A stretch of DNA of 64,000 bases from a filamentous cyanobacterium CCP2 (GTDB lineage Bacteria > Cyanobacteriota > Cyanobacteriia > Elainellales > Elainellaceae): positions 1 through 64,000 of the forward strand of contig PVWD01000001.1 of assembly GCA_003003615.1 (NCBI GenBank), read 5' to 3'. The notes beneath the pieces were generated by a model. It saw nothing but the letters and a program-made list of their open reading frames with translations, searched no databases and was not told the DNA's origin. Made by a program: the position numbers and the translations under genes. Shown here one piece after another: positions 52,143-61,622 of this stretch. Numbering within the stretch: the first letter of the stretch is position 1; each line of letters starts with the position of its first letter.

Positions 52143-53296
52143 AGAAGACAGCGTGGTTTTGGGTTATCTTGCCGCTGGTTGCACTGGCGATCGCAATTGG
52201 AGTGTTTCTCTCTAGCAATCCACTTGAACCATTGGGAGTTTCAGCCCCTCCAATTGAGAAGCTTACAGTAGAGCGAACGTTGCTCGATGATCAAGGCATC
52301 TCTTTATTCGTGAGAGCCAGCGGTTCCGAACCGATGCAAATTGCCCAAGTTCAGGTAGACGGAGCCTACTGGAACTTTACCCAAACCCCACCAGGAGAAT
52401 TACCCCGATTACAAACGGCTTGGATTAAATTGCCTTACCCCTGGGTACGCGATGAAACGCATCACATCCGGTTCATCACTAATACGGGAATTGGGTTTGA
52501 TCATGAGATTGCTGTTGCTGTACCCACACCCCAAATTTCGTTGAGTCGCATTCTGGCGTATGCGCTGCTGGGTTTATATATAGGAGTCATGCCTGTCGCG
52601 CTGGGAATGCTGTTCTACCCAGCCCTAAAGCAGTTGGGCGGACAGGGAATGAAGTTCATTCTGGCACTGACTGTTGGGATGCTGGCATTTCTGCTTGTAG
52701 ACACGCTGGAAGAAGGATTAGACCTTGCAACGCAGTCGGCGAGTGCCTTCTCCGCTAGTGCGCTAGTTTGGCTGGTTGGTATCACCTCGTTTCTGGCGAT
52801 TTTGGCGATTGGTAGACGAGATGGCAAGTCTCCAGAAGGGAAGACACTTGCAAGTTATCTAGCCTTAGGAATCGGCTGGCATAATTTGGGAGAAGGATTG
52901 GCAGTCGGCACTGCCTTTGCAGCCGGAGAAGCGGCGCTGGGTTCTCTGCTAGTCGTCGGGTTCACCCTACACAACATCACAGAGGGAATCGGCATTGCTG
53001 CACCTCTCGTTGATGCACGCCCTAAATTTAGAACATTCCTTGGTTTAGTTGCCCTAGCAGGACTGCCCGCTGTGATTGGTACCTGGATTGGAGCCTTTAC
53101 CTTTTCGCCTCACTGGGCAGCCGTTTTCTTAGGAATTGGAGTCGGAGCAATTTTGCAAGTAATGGTAGAGGTTGGAGCCTATCTGGTACGAACAGCTCAC
53201 CGTTCGGGTAGCAACTGGCTCTCTACGGTCAGTCTGATTGGATTTAGTCTAGGTCTGGTCGTCATGTATGGAACTGCACTTCTCGTTAATTTCTAA
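52139..53296 (+). CDS. ZIP-family metal transporter with periplasmic N-terminal domain
   Basis: A 385-residue protein. After an N-terminal membrane anchor a soluble domain (~35-130) precedes about eight membrane helices. WHNLGEGLAVG and LHNITEGIGIA (twice HN-x2-EG) are intact ZIP metal-site motifs. It is preceded by a 4-bp overlap with the oxidase and followed by a Rieske gene, suggesting coupling of metal oxidation to transport. Confidence 0.85.
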   Translation: MKKTAWFWVILPLVALAIAIGVFLSSNPLEPLGVSAPPIEKLTVERTLLDDQGISLFVRASGSEPMQIAQVQVDGAYWNFTQTPPGELPRLQTAWIKLPYPWVRDETHHIRFITNTGIGFDHEIAVAVPTPQISLSRILAYALLGLYIGVMPVALGMLFYPALKQLGGQGMKFILALTVGMLAFLLVDTLEEGLDLATQSASAFSASALVWLVGITSFLAILAIGRRDGKSPEGKTLASYLALGIGWHNLGEGLAVGTAFAAGEAALGSLLVVGFTLHNITEGIGIAAPLVDARPKFRTFLGLVALAGLPAVIGTWIGAFTFSPHWAAVFLGIGVGAILQVMVEVGAYLVRTAHRSGSNWLSTVSLIGFSLGLVVMYGTALLVNF

Positions 53297-53299
53297 TTC

Positions 53300-53725
53300 A
53301 TGAATCGCCGCACTTTCTTTAGATGGATAGGATTGGGATGGCTAACCAGCGCATTGCTGCCGATTCTGGTAGCCTGCGACTTCAGACGCATTGCTGCCAA
53401 GCCGCGCTCAGATGGCTATGTGGCAGTTGGTAACATGTCTGAGTTGGATCAATCCTCAGGCAAACTGCAAGTTCAAGTCAGTGATACTCAACTCATCGTG
53501 GTGGGTAGTGCTTCTCAGCCCCAGACAATTGGGGCGTTCAATCCTACCTGTCCCCATGCTGGATGTAGTGTGAAGTGGGAAGCTAACCAGCGCCAGTTTG
53601 TTTGTCCCTGTCACGGCTCTGAGTTTGACTCGCGTGGACGGGTTACTCAAGGTCCAGCCGCGAAAGATCTGGCAGGTTACCCCGTTAAAGTTGAGGATCA
53701 ATCAATTCTTGTCAAACTGAATTAA
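53300..53725 (+). CDS. Rieske [2Fe-2S] protein, exported or lipid-anchored
   Basis: A 141-residue protein with MNRRTFFRW twin-Arg start and a lipobox-like LVAC26. Rieske ligands are C84-P-H86 and C102-x2-H105, with C89 and C104 for the disulfide (CPHAGC, CPCHGSEF), so it is a high-potential cytochrome bc-type cluster. It starts 3 bp after the ZIP stop. It could pass electrons from the oxidised metal or the oxidase to the membrane; inferred. Confidence 0.9.
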   Translation: MNRRTFFRWIGLGWLTSALLPILVACDFRRIAAKPRSDGYVAVGNMSELDQSSGKLQVQVSDTQLIVVGSASQPQTIGAFNPTCPHAGCSVKWEANQRQFVCPCHGSEFDSRGRVTQGPAAKDLAGYPVKVEDQSILVKLN

Positions 53726-53782
53726 AATCGGTGAGTTTTACTGTCATTAAGTACATCATTTCTTAGATAAATTTTTCGACCT

Positions 53783-54577
53783 GTGAGAGTTAGTCGCTGT
53801 TATGGTGGAACTGAATGGTTAGCGACTGTTGCAACCTTGGCTAGAGATAGAGTTATGCATAATTGCAACAGAGCTGGCTTAAAATCTCCGTGTGGTAGAG
53901 GCGAAATGATTTACAGAGTCAAGCAGCATAGCATAGTCCTGATCACCCTGATGTCGATCGCTGGGGTTGATCTCAGTACTCAGAAAACGCAGGCTGCTGA
54001 ATCAACGCAGGCTGAAGATTCGTTCAGACAAGCTTCAACACGTTTGGAGCAGGGAAACTTTCAAGGAGCGATTCAGGCTTTTGACCAGGTCTTAGAGCTT
54101 AATCCTGATTATATGGAAGCCTACTGTGAGCGTGGTCTTGCCTATGCACTTTTGGGAGACTACCAGGAAGCGATTGAGGGATTTCGTCGAGCCATTGAAA
54201 TCGATCCGAACCATGTCGATGCCTACGCTCGTTGGGGAACTGCTCTTGCAAGTATTGGAGATTTACAAGGGGCAATTGAGAAATTTGATGAAGCCTTACA
54301 GTTCGACTCTAATTTTGTCGATGCCTACTACAACCGGGGTTTGGCTTACTATAGTCTCAACAACTTCGAGCGTGCGGTTGAGGATTTTACACAGGTTATC
54401 CAACGTGATTCAACATTAGCTCAAGCGTATGGTCGCCGAGGTTTGGCTTACAATGCTTTGAACAATCGTTCCGCAGCCATTTCAGATTTACAGCAAGCGG
54501 CTACTCTCTTTCAGCAGCAAGGCGATCGAGTTGGCTACCAACAAACACTTGATTTAATTCGGATTGTTCAACGATAG
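53783..54577 (+). CDS. Exported TPR-repeat protein
   Basis: The frame from GTG 53,783 has 264 codons, but ATG 53,906 (MIYRVKQHSIVLITLMSIAGV, a signal peptide) with AGAGGCG before it is a more likely start. The mature part is about five tetratricopeptide repeats (DSFRQASTRLEQGNFQGAIQAFDQ onward; AIEIDPNHVDAYA, AYYNRGLAYYSLNN). Such proteins scaffold periplasmic complexes. Partner unknown. Confidence 0.8.
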   Translation: MRVSRCYGGTEWLATVATLARDRVMHNCNRAGLKSPCGRGEMIYRVKQHSIVLITLMSIAGVDLSTQKTQAAESTQAEDSFRQASTRLEQGNFQGAIQAFDQVLELNPDYMEAYCERGLAYALLGDYQEAIEGFRRAIEIDPNHVDAYARWGTALASIGDLQGAIEKFDEALQFDSNFVDAYYNRGLAYYSLNNFERAVEDFTQVIQRDSTLAQAYGRRGLAYNALNNRSAAISDLQQAATLFQQQGDRVGYQQTLDLIRIVQR

Positions 54578-54856
54578 CTAGAAAAATTAATTGACTAAAC
54601 AGCTAAAACCAGTCTTTGCTGAACTGGTGAGTTTAACCCTGACGATGTAGAGTCTTTGCAAGCGTTGGGGTTGTATTCTCGTGACGATAAACCTCAATCA
54701 CTTACTCTTTCCAATTCGGATTCTGTATGTAAGAATTTCTCACTAATTGTAGCCAGATGGATACTCTACAAATTGCCATTAGGTATAGGTAGCGGGCTTT
54801 AGATCCTCGTTAGGGTAACAACTACAGCAACCTTAACTTGTGTTCCAGGGCTGCCT

Positions 54857-56806
54857 ATGGCTACCAAAACACCTACCCGACCCAAGCAGCGGCAGAGTAC
54901 CCAAAAGCGATCCTGGCAGAACCTGACCGATCGCCGCAAACTCCGCCATCTTGAAAACACCCTGGATAAAGCCATCACCAAAGCGCTCCATGAGGGAGGC
55001 ATTGAGTCCCATGAGGACTTCAAGGCTTATGTCGAATCGTTTAGTGAGCGATCGGGTAAGGCTCCCATCACGGTTGAGCTTTGTGAGGGTGGTGGCAATG
55101 ACGATGAAATTCGAGGCTACCGCTTCTATCTCACCAGTGACCCCAGCCAAAGAACCAGTGGCAAGTATTTGATCAAAAACTTGGAGGGCGTTACAGACAA
55201 GGACGAAAACTACTTTACGCCCTCCAACATTGCTGAGATGTTTGGATTTGAAGAGGCAGAATTTGATAATCTGGATGCTGACTTAGATGATGCCCTTGAT
55301 CTCGATGACGACTTTGATGAAGAGCCAGACGAGGATTTAGACACGCTATTAGATACCGATTTGGATGTTGAGTTGGATGATCTGGAGGATGCCGAACTTG
55401 CTTCATCTCCGTCAGCGCAACATCAAGCCAAAACATCAACGAAAGCTCAGAATAGAACCCAATCCAAGACGCAGGCTCAAGGCAAAGCTGGTAAATCCAA
55501 TCATCGAGACTTCCGCTACCGAGGCCCAATGGAGGAAGCGTCTCGGCTCAGTGCCTCGGCTGCTGTAAATGGACGTGAAACCAACGGAGTGAATGTGGCA
55601 GGGTTGGCAGGACAATTGGCAACCTTAGGCATTGTGGTTGGGCAGGGAGTGTTAGAAAACCTGGCAGCTCAGGACGATGAGGAACGGATTGAACGAATTG
55701 TCCGAGAACTTCAACGGCAGAATGAGCAGGTAGACAACCTGGCTAGTCGCTTACAGGAAGCACCAACCGGACGCGCAACGGTAACGCCAACAGCGGAGTC
55801 AGAGCAAATTGCGGTTGAGAATCCTCTAGCCACCGCGGCTGCGACAGTTGGGAATAAGGTAGACAGGTTGGGTGAAAAACTAGATCCTACCTACAAATCT
55901 CAACCGCTGGAGCTGGATCGAGAAGCCAGCATCAGCGAACAGCTTGATCAGATTGAGTCATACCTGAAAGGTCTTTCCAAACGACTTGATCGTTTAGAAA
56001 TTGCGGTGAGTCGTTTAGAGAAGCAAGTTGCAGAACCAACCAATTCTTCAATGACTGAGCCAGAGGTAGATACAGAAGCAAGTCAAGCTGTGGCACCTAA
56101 ACAATCGATCGCAGAGCCTAAAGTGTTGGAACAACTTATGGCGCGACGAGCTGATCCTCAGCAAGTTTCTTGTGCAGAATCTTTGGTGGGCTTTGCCAGA
56201 GTTGCTAATGAACTCTCGGATGATTCTGATCAAGAAGGAATTGCGATTTTCAGTAACAAAACGCTGCGGATGGAAGAGCAAGGGAAGCAGGTTGCGATCG
56301 CCCTGAATAACCACCAGGGCAATACTCTTTTTGCAGGCAATCGTACTGATGGGCAGTGGGCGATCGCAGAGGATCATCTCAATTCTGAGGAGAAAGCTGC
56401 CATTGCTAAACTTCCTCAGTCCAAGCAGGAATACGCCACAAAAGCCAGCGCCCAAGCCTTGATTGCCACCTTCCAGGAAAAGTTACCAGAGCGATTTAGC
56501 GGTGAGGCTGAACCTGTTTTTACCTGGGCAGATCAGGGCAAAGCCAAATATGAGTTTGAAGTTGTGACCTTACCAAATGGAACACAATTGCTTCAAGGAT
56601 TCGACCCGAATCATAAGGACGAACAGGTGTTTGATGCCATGTTAGTGCCTGGTCAATCTCCTGATATTTTGCATTGCAGTATTCCAGTACGAGAGATGGA
56701 ATCAGCCATAGCTGATCAGTCAGATGAACGAATAGATGATAAGCACTCAAATCGCCGTTCTGGTAAAGGCTCTGCCAAACCTAATCGTGAAGAGTTGCAA
56801 GTTTAA
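54857..56806 (+). CDS. Conjugation-associated hypothetical protein with acidic tract
   Basis: A 649-residue protein. An N-terminal segment (ITKALHEGGIESHEDFKAYVE...GYRFYLTSD, ~35-110) recalls the C-terminal segment of relaxases. An extremely acidic stretch follows (~125-185, LDDALDLDDDFDEEP), then a helical middle with a coiled coil (~270-390; LDQIESYLKGLSKRLDRLEIAVSRLEKQ) and a C-terminal globular domain (~430-630). No catalytic motif visible. It heads the T4SS cluster; it may be a relaxase accessory or coupling protein. Function not identified. Confidence 0.65.
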   Translation: MATKTPTRPKQRQSTQKRSWQNLTDRRKLRHLENTLDKAITKALHEGGIESHEDFKAYVESFSERSGKAPITVELCEGGGNDDEIRGYRFYLTSDPSQRTSGKYLIKNLEGVTDKDENYFTPSNIAEMFGFEEAEFDNLDADLDDALDLDDDFDEEPDEDLDTLLDTDLDVELDDLEDAELASSPSAQHQAKTSTKAQNRTQSKTQAQGKAGKSNHRDFRYRGPMEEASRLSASAAVNGRETNGVNVAGLAGQLATLGIVVGQGVLENLAAQDDEERIERIVRELQRQNEQVDNLASRLQEAPTGRATVTPTAESEQIAVENPLATAAATVGNKVDRLGEKLDPTYKSQPLELDREASISEQLDQIESYLKGLSKRLDRLEIAVSRLEKQVAEPTNSSMTEPEVDTEASQAVAPKQSIAEPKVLEQLMARRADPQQVSCAESLVGFARVANELSDDSDQEGIAIFSNKTLRMEEQGKQVAIALNNHQGNTLFAGNRTDGQWAIAEDHLNSEEKAAIAKLPQSKQEYATKASAQALIATFQEKLPERFSGEAEPVFTWADQGKAKYEFEVVTLPNGTQLLQGFDPNHKDEQVFDAMLVPGQSPDILHCSIPVREMESAIADQSDERIDDKHSNRRSGKGSAKPNREELQV

Positions 56807-56838
56807 AGCACAGATGTATCAGCCCTGATGAGGAATAT

Positions 56839-57474
56839 ATGATGTACAAAACTAAAACTCAGGTTACTGAGTCTCATTCAACTCAACTACGTCATCATCC
56901 AATCAAACAACCTAAGCATTTTAACATTACCAAAACAGATCTGTTTTTCATTGGATTTTGTGTTGTAGCCGCTGTTTATCTACTGCTTAAAGATCCGTTG
57001 TTGGTCACAGTTCTAGGTTGCGCCAGTGTAGTTTTCATCGGTCTGTGGCACTTGATTCATGCAGTACCCATTTTAGAGAAATATCTGGGTGCAAAGATCC
57101 GTTTCTGGCATATTGCATCACTCATTATTACCATTACTGCTTTACTCAATACTCTGGTTGCCCCTGCCCATGCCATTTTCTTAAGTGGTTTAGAACAGTT
57201 TTTCGTCAATCTAGCGCAGCAAACGTCCCAGGCTGGAGGTGCAACCAATACATTAGATGCCAATGTTGTTGGGTTGATTTTCAATCTGATTCGAGGAGTG
57301 TTTCTGTTACTTGTTGCTGCGGCCGCCCTATTTGCTTATAACCAGGCACAGCAGGGAAATGATTGGAGACCAATTGTTACTCAGGTAGGATTGGCGTTTG
57401 CGATCGTCATTGCGATTGACGTGGTCACGTTTATCTTCGTAGGAAATGGCACAGGAACTGCTGCTGGTGGTTGA
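56839..57474 (+). CDS. VirB2-like pilin/membrane protein of a T4SS
   Basis: A 211-residue protein with two N-terminal membrane helices (~30-75), a signal-like stretch ending VAPAHA near 113, and a C-terminal pair of helices (VVGLIFNLIRGVFLLLVAAAALFAY; VGLAFAIVIAIDVVTFIFVG). The latter part resembles VirB2/TrbC-type pilins, which have two membrane helices and an export signal. Position before a VirB4 homologue supports this. Confidence 0.55.
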   Translation: MMYKTKTQVTESHSTQLRHHPIKQPKHFNITKTDLFFIGFCVVAAVYLLLKDPLLVTVLGCASVVFIGLWHLIHAVPILEKYLGAKIRFWHIASLIITITALLNTLVAPAHAIFLSGLEQFFVNLAQQTSQAGGATNTLDANVVGLIFNLIRGVFLLLVAAAALFAYNQAQQGNDWRPIVTQVGLAFAIVIAIDVVTFIFVGNGTGTAAGG

Positions 57475-57499
57475 TTTGGCAAAGTGAATCGGGATAGTT

Positions 57500-60400
57500 A
57501 TGGAACGGGACTTCAATCGAGAATTCATTAAAGTCAATCGAATTTTAGGCAAGCAGGCGAGTATTGGTCCAATTCCGGCAGATCAACTGGGTCCTTGGGT
57601 TGCCATTGTTGTTCTTTGCTATGTCATCACAAATGGATTCTTTAGCCTGGGTCTTGGTTGGTTTTTTGGAACCTCATTTTGGTTGATTGTAAGCTGGTGG
57701 ATTCTGACTGGAAACCAGCCCCATCAATTTCTCGATCGCTGGCGTAATCCGCCGGGAACTGAATGGTGTAACGGCAACAATATCTATGTTTCGCCTATCC
57801 CAGACCATAGACCAACCTGGATTCGCAAACGTTATGGTGATGCACGGGTCAACATTCGGCTGAAACCAGTGCAAGTGCCCAATCAGTATGGAGGCAAAAG
57901 TACGTTTATGCCATTCCAGAATGAAGTCAATATCTGCTGTATTGCAGAAATCAAAAAAGACGATCGCGAAGTTGCAGCACTGTTGCTGGAGAAGGGCAAA
58001 TCTCAGTACCAGCTTGTGTTTGGATTTCACATTGCCGGACTACATGATGTGTTGCACGACAGTGAGGTAACTGCGTTTGCTCATGCGATTGAAGAAGGAA
58101 TGAAAGAGTTACCCGTTGGGGAACGAATCACCTTTTGCACGGGTTGTTACAGCGATGATGAAGAACGACAAAGTGAATTGTCTGCCCTGGCTGATGATTG
58201 TCAATTAAAACCTGTCTCAGTGCTAACCCGTAATGAACAATTGCGAGTGCAGCAACTTGCTCAGGGAGGAACCCGACAAACATGGCAGCAACTTGCATTT
58301 TGCACCTGGACTAGTGATGACGAAGCCGGGACGCAGCACAAAGATTTGGTTGGGGGGTTAATTGAGAGATTAAGAAAAACAGGCTCCTGGGTCGTAGAGC
58401 AAATTACGGGAAATAAACGAATTTATCAAGAAGCATTTTTCAAAAAGCTTTTACTACAAGGATTTCAGCAGGGATTTATTCAATGGGAACTGTTACTGAA
58501 TACAAAAGTAGGACTGGAGGTAACTCCCTGTAATGCAACGGATCTATGGCAGTGGCTCTGGAACCGATTTAATCAAGGTGTTGCTCCTCCGATTCCGCAG
58601 GTCATTTCCCTGAAGGAGACGGAAACAGGACTCGAATTAACTGAAGCCGTGACGACAGACAAACATCTGTGTACCTTGCTAATTGAAGGAACGCAGGGGC
58701 GTTCTGCCTGCCCAGAACATCGAGGTGATCATGACCGGGTTTATCTGACTGGGAAAGGTAAGGTCTGTGGTGTGATGACCATGACTGATCCACCGTTGGG
58801 CTGGACTAGTACCAGAGAACAGTTGAAGTGGGTCTGGAAGATTCTCTCTTCCAGTTACATCCACGATACTGAAGCCTGGATTGAGATTAGCCGCAGCAAT
58901 GACTTTTTTATTCAGGACAACTTGGCACGGCAAGCAAAGCAATCTAAGGCAGCTCGTACTGTTGCTATCACGAAGGGACAGGGGCGAGATGTAGGAGCTG
59001 AAATCAAGCAGGAAGAGTCCTTTGAAGCACAGCGTCGTATTTATGAGGGGACTAAAGCTTTACACTGTGCGCCCGTATTCCTGGTTTATCGTAATAGTGC
59101 CGAGGAATTAACCCACGCTTGCAATTTACTGGCAAACAGCTTTGAGACGGCGAAAGTGATTCGAGAGCGTCATATTGCTTGGGAAATCTGGCTGCAAGCT
59201 TTACCCATTACCTGTAAGCGCCTGCTGCATGGCAGTAATTTGAATGAGCGCCGATTGACTCTCGATACGCATACAGTGGCAGGCATCATGTCTCTGACAA
59301 TGCCGAAGGACATCGATCGCGGGGGTGTAGAGTTTCTAACTGGACGTGGGGGCAAGCCCGTTTACATTGATTTATTCCATCAGCACATTGGACGTGCGTT
59401 GATTACGGGAACATCAGGCTCTGGTAAAAGTGTGTTGGGCTGGCGGTTTGCCCTCGAAGCATTGGCGAACAATATTCCAGTTGTGGGAATGGATATTTCT
59501 TCCAGCGGGAATAGCACGTTCAAAACTGCGATCGAGCTGTTGGGCGATCAAGGAGCGTATTATGACATCTCCAGCGGTAGCAGTAATTTGCTAGAACCTC
59601 CTGATCTGAGGCGATTTGATAAGTTGGAGCGCGATCGCCGGATGGAATCTTGGAAGGATTTTATTCGTCGAGCATTAAGCGCGATCGCAATGGGAAAAAT
59701 CCATAATCCGCATTTAGCTCAACGGGTAGATGCATTGCTAATCAGAGCATTGGATGTATTTCTGCGCGATCCAGAAATCATCACTCGCTACAACCGAGCC
59801 TTTGAAATGGGTTGGCGATCGCCCGAATGGAAGCAGATACCAACTTTACCTGACTTCATCAAGTTTTGTACCCGTGAACGCTTGAACCTCCGCTCATTTG
59901 AGGATTTAGATCGCCATGCGTTGAATCAGATCCAGAGCCAGGTAGGTGCGTTATTGGCTTCGCGGTTAGGGAAGGCGATCGCTCGTCCCAGCACCTTCTC
60001 ACCCGAACCTGCAATCAAGTTCTTCGCGCTTAGCGGTTTGACTAATGAACAGGATGCTTATCTGATGGCAATCAATGCTCACGCTGCCTGTATCCGTAAT
60101 GCGCTTTCTCATCCACGCAGTTTGTTCATTGGAGACGAGCTTTCGGTATTGCTTCGCAGAGATGGGTTTGCTCAAATCGTGGGAGAGACCTGTGCGACAG
60201 GACGTAAAGACGGTATTGCAGTTCTATTGCTTTCTCAAGATCCAGACACCATTTGTGAATGTTCGGCAGGCTCGCAAATCATGCAGAACATTAACTATCG
60301 AATTACCGGACGCATTACCAGCAGTGGTATCAATTCCTTTCAACGATATCTTGGTTATCCTGCCAATATCATTAGTCAGAATGCCACAGAAGCATTTTTG

Positions 60401-60745
60401 CCTCGTAGCAGTGATCTCTACTCCTGTTGGTTGTTGGAATTGGGTGGTCGATTCTGGAGAACTCGGTTCTATCCCGGTGAATTAATGCTTGCCAGTGTTG
60501 CCAACAATCAGGATGAACGGGAGGCACGCGATCGCATCATGGCACACTATCCATCCACATCTAAAGGGCGGCTGCTGGGCTTGAAAGCATTCGCAGATGA
60601 ATATATTCCAGCGTTACGGGAAGGCAAAGGATTCAGCCACATTGGGCAGGCTTTATCAGCAGCACCATCAAGGCAATTGCAGCAACACGAAGATCATCCT
60701 AATGACACGGTTGAACGTCATCAACGCTCACTCATTGCACGTTAA
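57500..60745 (+). CDS. VirB4-type conjugation ATPase with VirB3-like N-terminus
   Basis: A 1,081-residue protein. Two hydrophobic helices at ~30-70 and a following RWRNPPG segment resemble VirB3. The large soluble part carries Walker A TGTSGSGKS (636-644), FIGDEL as Walker B (D879, E880) and LLLSQDPDTI. VirB4 ATPases energise pilus assembly and DNA transfer. Length exceeds the usual ~800 residues because of the fused N-terminus. ATG 57,500 follows an in-operon gap of 25 bp. Confidence 0.88.
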   Translation: MERDFNREFIKVNRILGKQASIGPIPADQLGPWVAIVVLCYVITNGFFSLGLGWFFGTSFWLIVSWWILTGNQPHQFLDRWRNPPGTEWCNGNNIYVSPIPDHRPTWIRKRYGDARVNIRLKPVQVPNQYGGKSTFMPFQNEVNICCIAEIKKDDREVAALLLEKGKSQYQLVFGFHIAGLHDVLHDSEVTAFAHAIEEGMKELPVGERITFCTGCYSDDEERQSELSALADDCQLKPVSVLTRNEQLRVQQLAQGGTRQTWQQLAFCTWTSDDEAGTQHKDLVGGLIERLRKTGSWVVEQITGNKRIYQEAFFKKLLLQGFQQGFIQWELLLNTKVGLEVTPCNATDLWQWLWNRFNQGVAPPIPQVISLKETETGLELTEAVTTDKHLCTLLIEGTQGRSACPEHRGDHDRVYLTGKGKVCGVMTMTDPPLGWTSTREQLKWVWKILSSSYIHDTEAWIEISRSNDFFIQDNLARQAKQSKAARTVAITKGQGRDVGAEIKQEESFEAQRRIYEGTKALHCAPVFLVYRNSAEELTHACNLLANSFETAKVIRERHIAWEIWLQALPITCKRLLHGSNLNERRLTLDTHTVAGIMSLTMPKDIDRGGVEFLTGRGGKPVYIDLFHQHIGRALITGTSGSGKSVLGWRFALEALANNIPVVGMDISSSGNSTFKTAIELLGDQGAYYDISSGSSNLLEPPDLRRFDKLERDRRMESWKDFIRRALSAIAMGKIHNPHLAQRVDALLIRALDVFLRDPEIITRYNRAFEMGWRSPEWKQIPTLPDFIKFCTRERLNLRSFEDLDRHALNQIQSQVGALLASRLGKAIARPSTFSPEPAIKFFALSGLTNEQDAYLMAINAHAACIRNALSHPRSLFIGDELSVLLRRDGFAQIVGETCATGRKDGIAVLLLSQDPDTICECSAGSQIMQNINYRITGRITSSGINSFQRYLGYPANIISQNATEAFLPRSSDLYSCWLLELGGRFWRTRFYPGELMLASVANNQDEREARDRIMAHYPSTSKGRLLGLKAFADEYIPALREGKGFSHIGQALSAAPSRQLQQHEDHPNDTVERHQRSLIAR

Positions 60746-60757
60746 GGAGACATATCT

Positions 60758-61573
60758 ATGCAACTCAAGTGGATATTAATTCGATTCATCACTCCATTCT
60801 TGGTTTTAGGTATTGGAGCTGTTAGTAATCCTGCATTTGCGCGCACCCAAGACACAGGTAGTGATCCAGTTGAAGCGGCAATTCAAGACCAAGTGAATGG
60901 CAGCAATGTTTACGTTTCCAGTACAGAGAACCAGATTAACGATTTTCTGGGAGATGTTCAAAACTTTGTACAAGACGATGTACTGAGTCCGGTCAATAAC
61001 TTAATTCAATCGACGCTGGGTGCAGTTCAGATTCCAGATTTGTCTCAAATTTGGACTCGAATTATGGGAGGTTCAGCCAGCCGTGATCCAGGGGTTGTTT
61101 TGTCCGAAACGTTAGAAAACAAAACCAATGGTCGCAGTTCCTATGGCATTCGAGAGGACCTGGGCAAATACGTCTCTAGAGCCACTGCTACAGGGGTAGC
61201 GGATCAATCCACCTTGAGCCAGGAAGCCCAAACCCAAATGGCTCAAGTGCAGCAGGTGACGCAGCAGAATACACAGGAAAGTGTGCGCTTGGGTGAGGAG
61301 TCTCAGGGGTTGGACGTGACTCAACGAATTATGCAAAACCTCTCTCAACAGACTGCCCTTAATAGTCAAGTTAATGAGCGGGTGTTACAGGAGGCACAAC
61401 AAGCACGGGTTGATCGAGCGATCGGCAATACATTATCGGCTCAAACAGCAAGTGAACTTTCTGCCATTACCACTGCCGATCGCCGTAGAACAATTTCCGC
61501 AGGCAATACGGCTAGCCAGCAAGGAGGGTTGTTAATGATGCCGGGAGGAGTAACCCTCGGCTCTGATCAGTAG
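60758..61573 (+). CDS. Exported helical T4SS protein (VirB5-like)
   Basis: A 271-residue protein with signal peptide (FITPFLVLGIGAVSNPAFA) followed by an alpha-helical, Gln/Ser-rich mature chain (LSQEAQTQMAQVQQVTQQNTQ). No motif is conserved enough for a firm name; VirB5/TraH-type pilus-associated proteins look like this. It starts 12 bp after the virB4 stop with GGAG before ATG. Confidence 0.6.
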   Translation: MQLKWILIRFITPFLVLGIGAVSNPAFARTQDTGSDPVEAAIQDQVNGSNVYVSSTENQINDFLGDVQNFVQDDVLSPVNNLIQSTLGAVQIPDLSQIWTRIMGGSASRDPGVVLSETLENKTNGRSSYGIREDLGKYVSRATATGVADQSTLSQEAQTQMAQVQQVTQQNTQESVRLGEESQGLDVTQRIMQNLSQQTALNSQVNERVLQEAQQARVDRAIGNTLSAQTASELSAITTADRRRTISAGNTASQQGGLLMMPGGVTLGSDQ

Positions 61574-61622
61574 TTCAGCTCGAAACTGCGGCACTCCCTA
61601 TGACAGCTTGATTTGACGGTTA

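Noticed and set aside
54578-54856. oriT or promoter in the gap before the conjugation block
   Set aside because: No convincing inverted repeat with a nic-like site could be seen.
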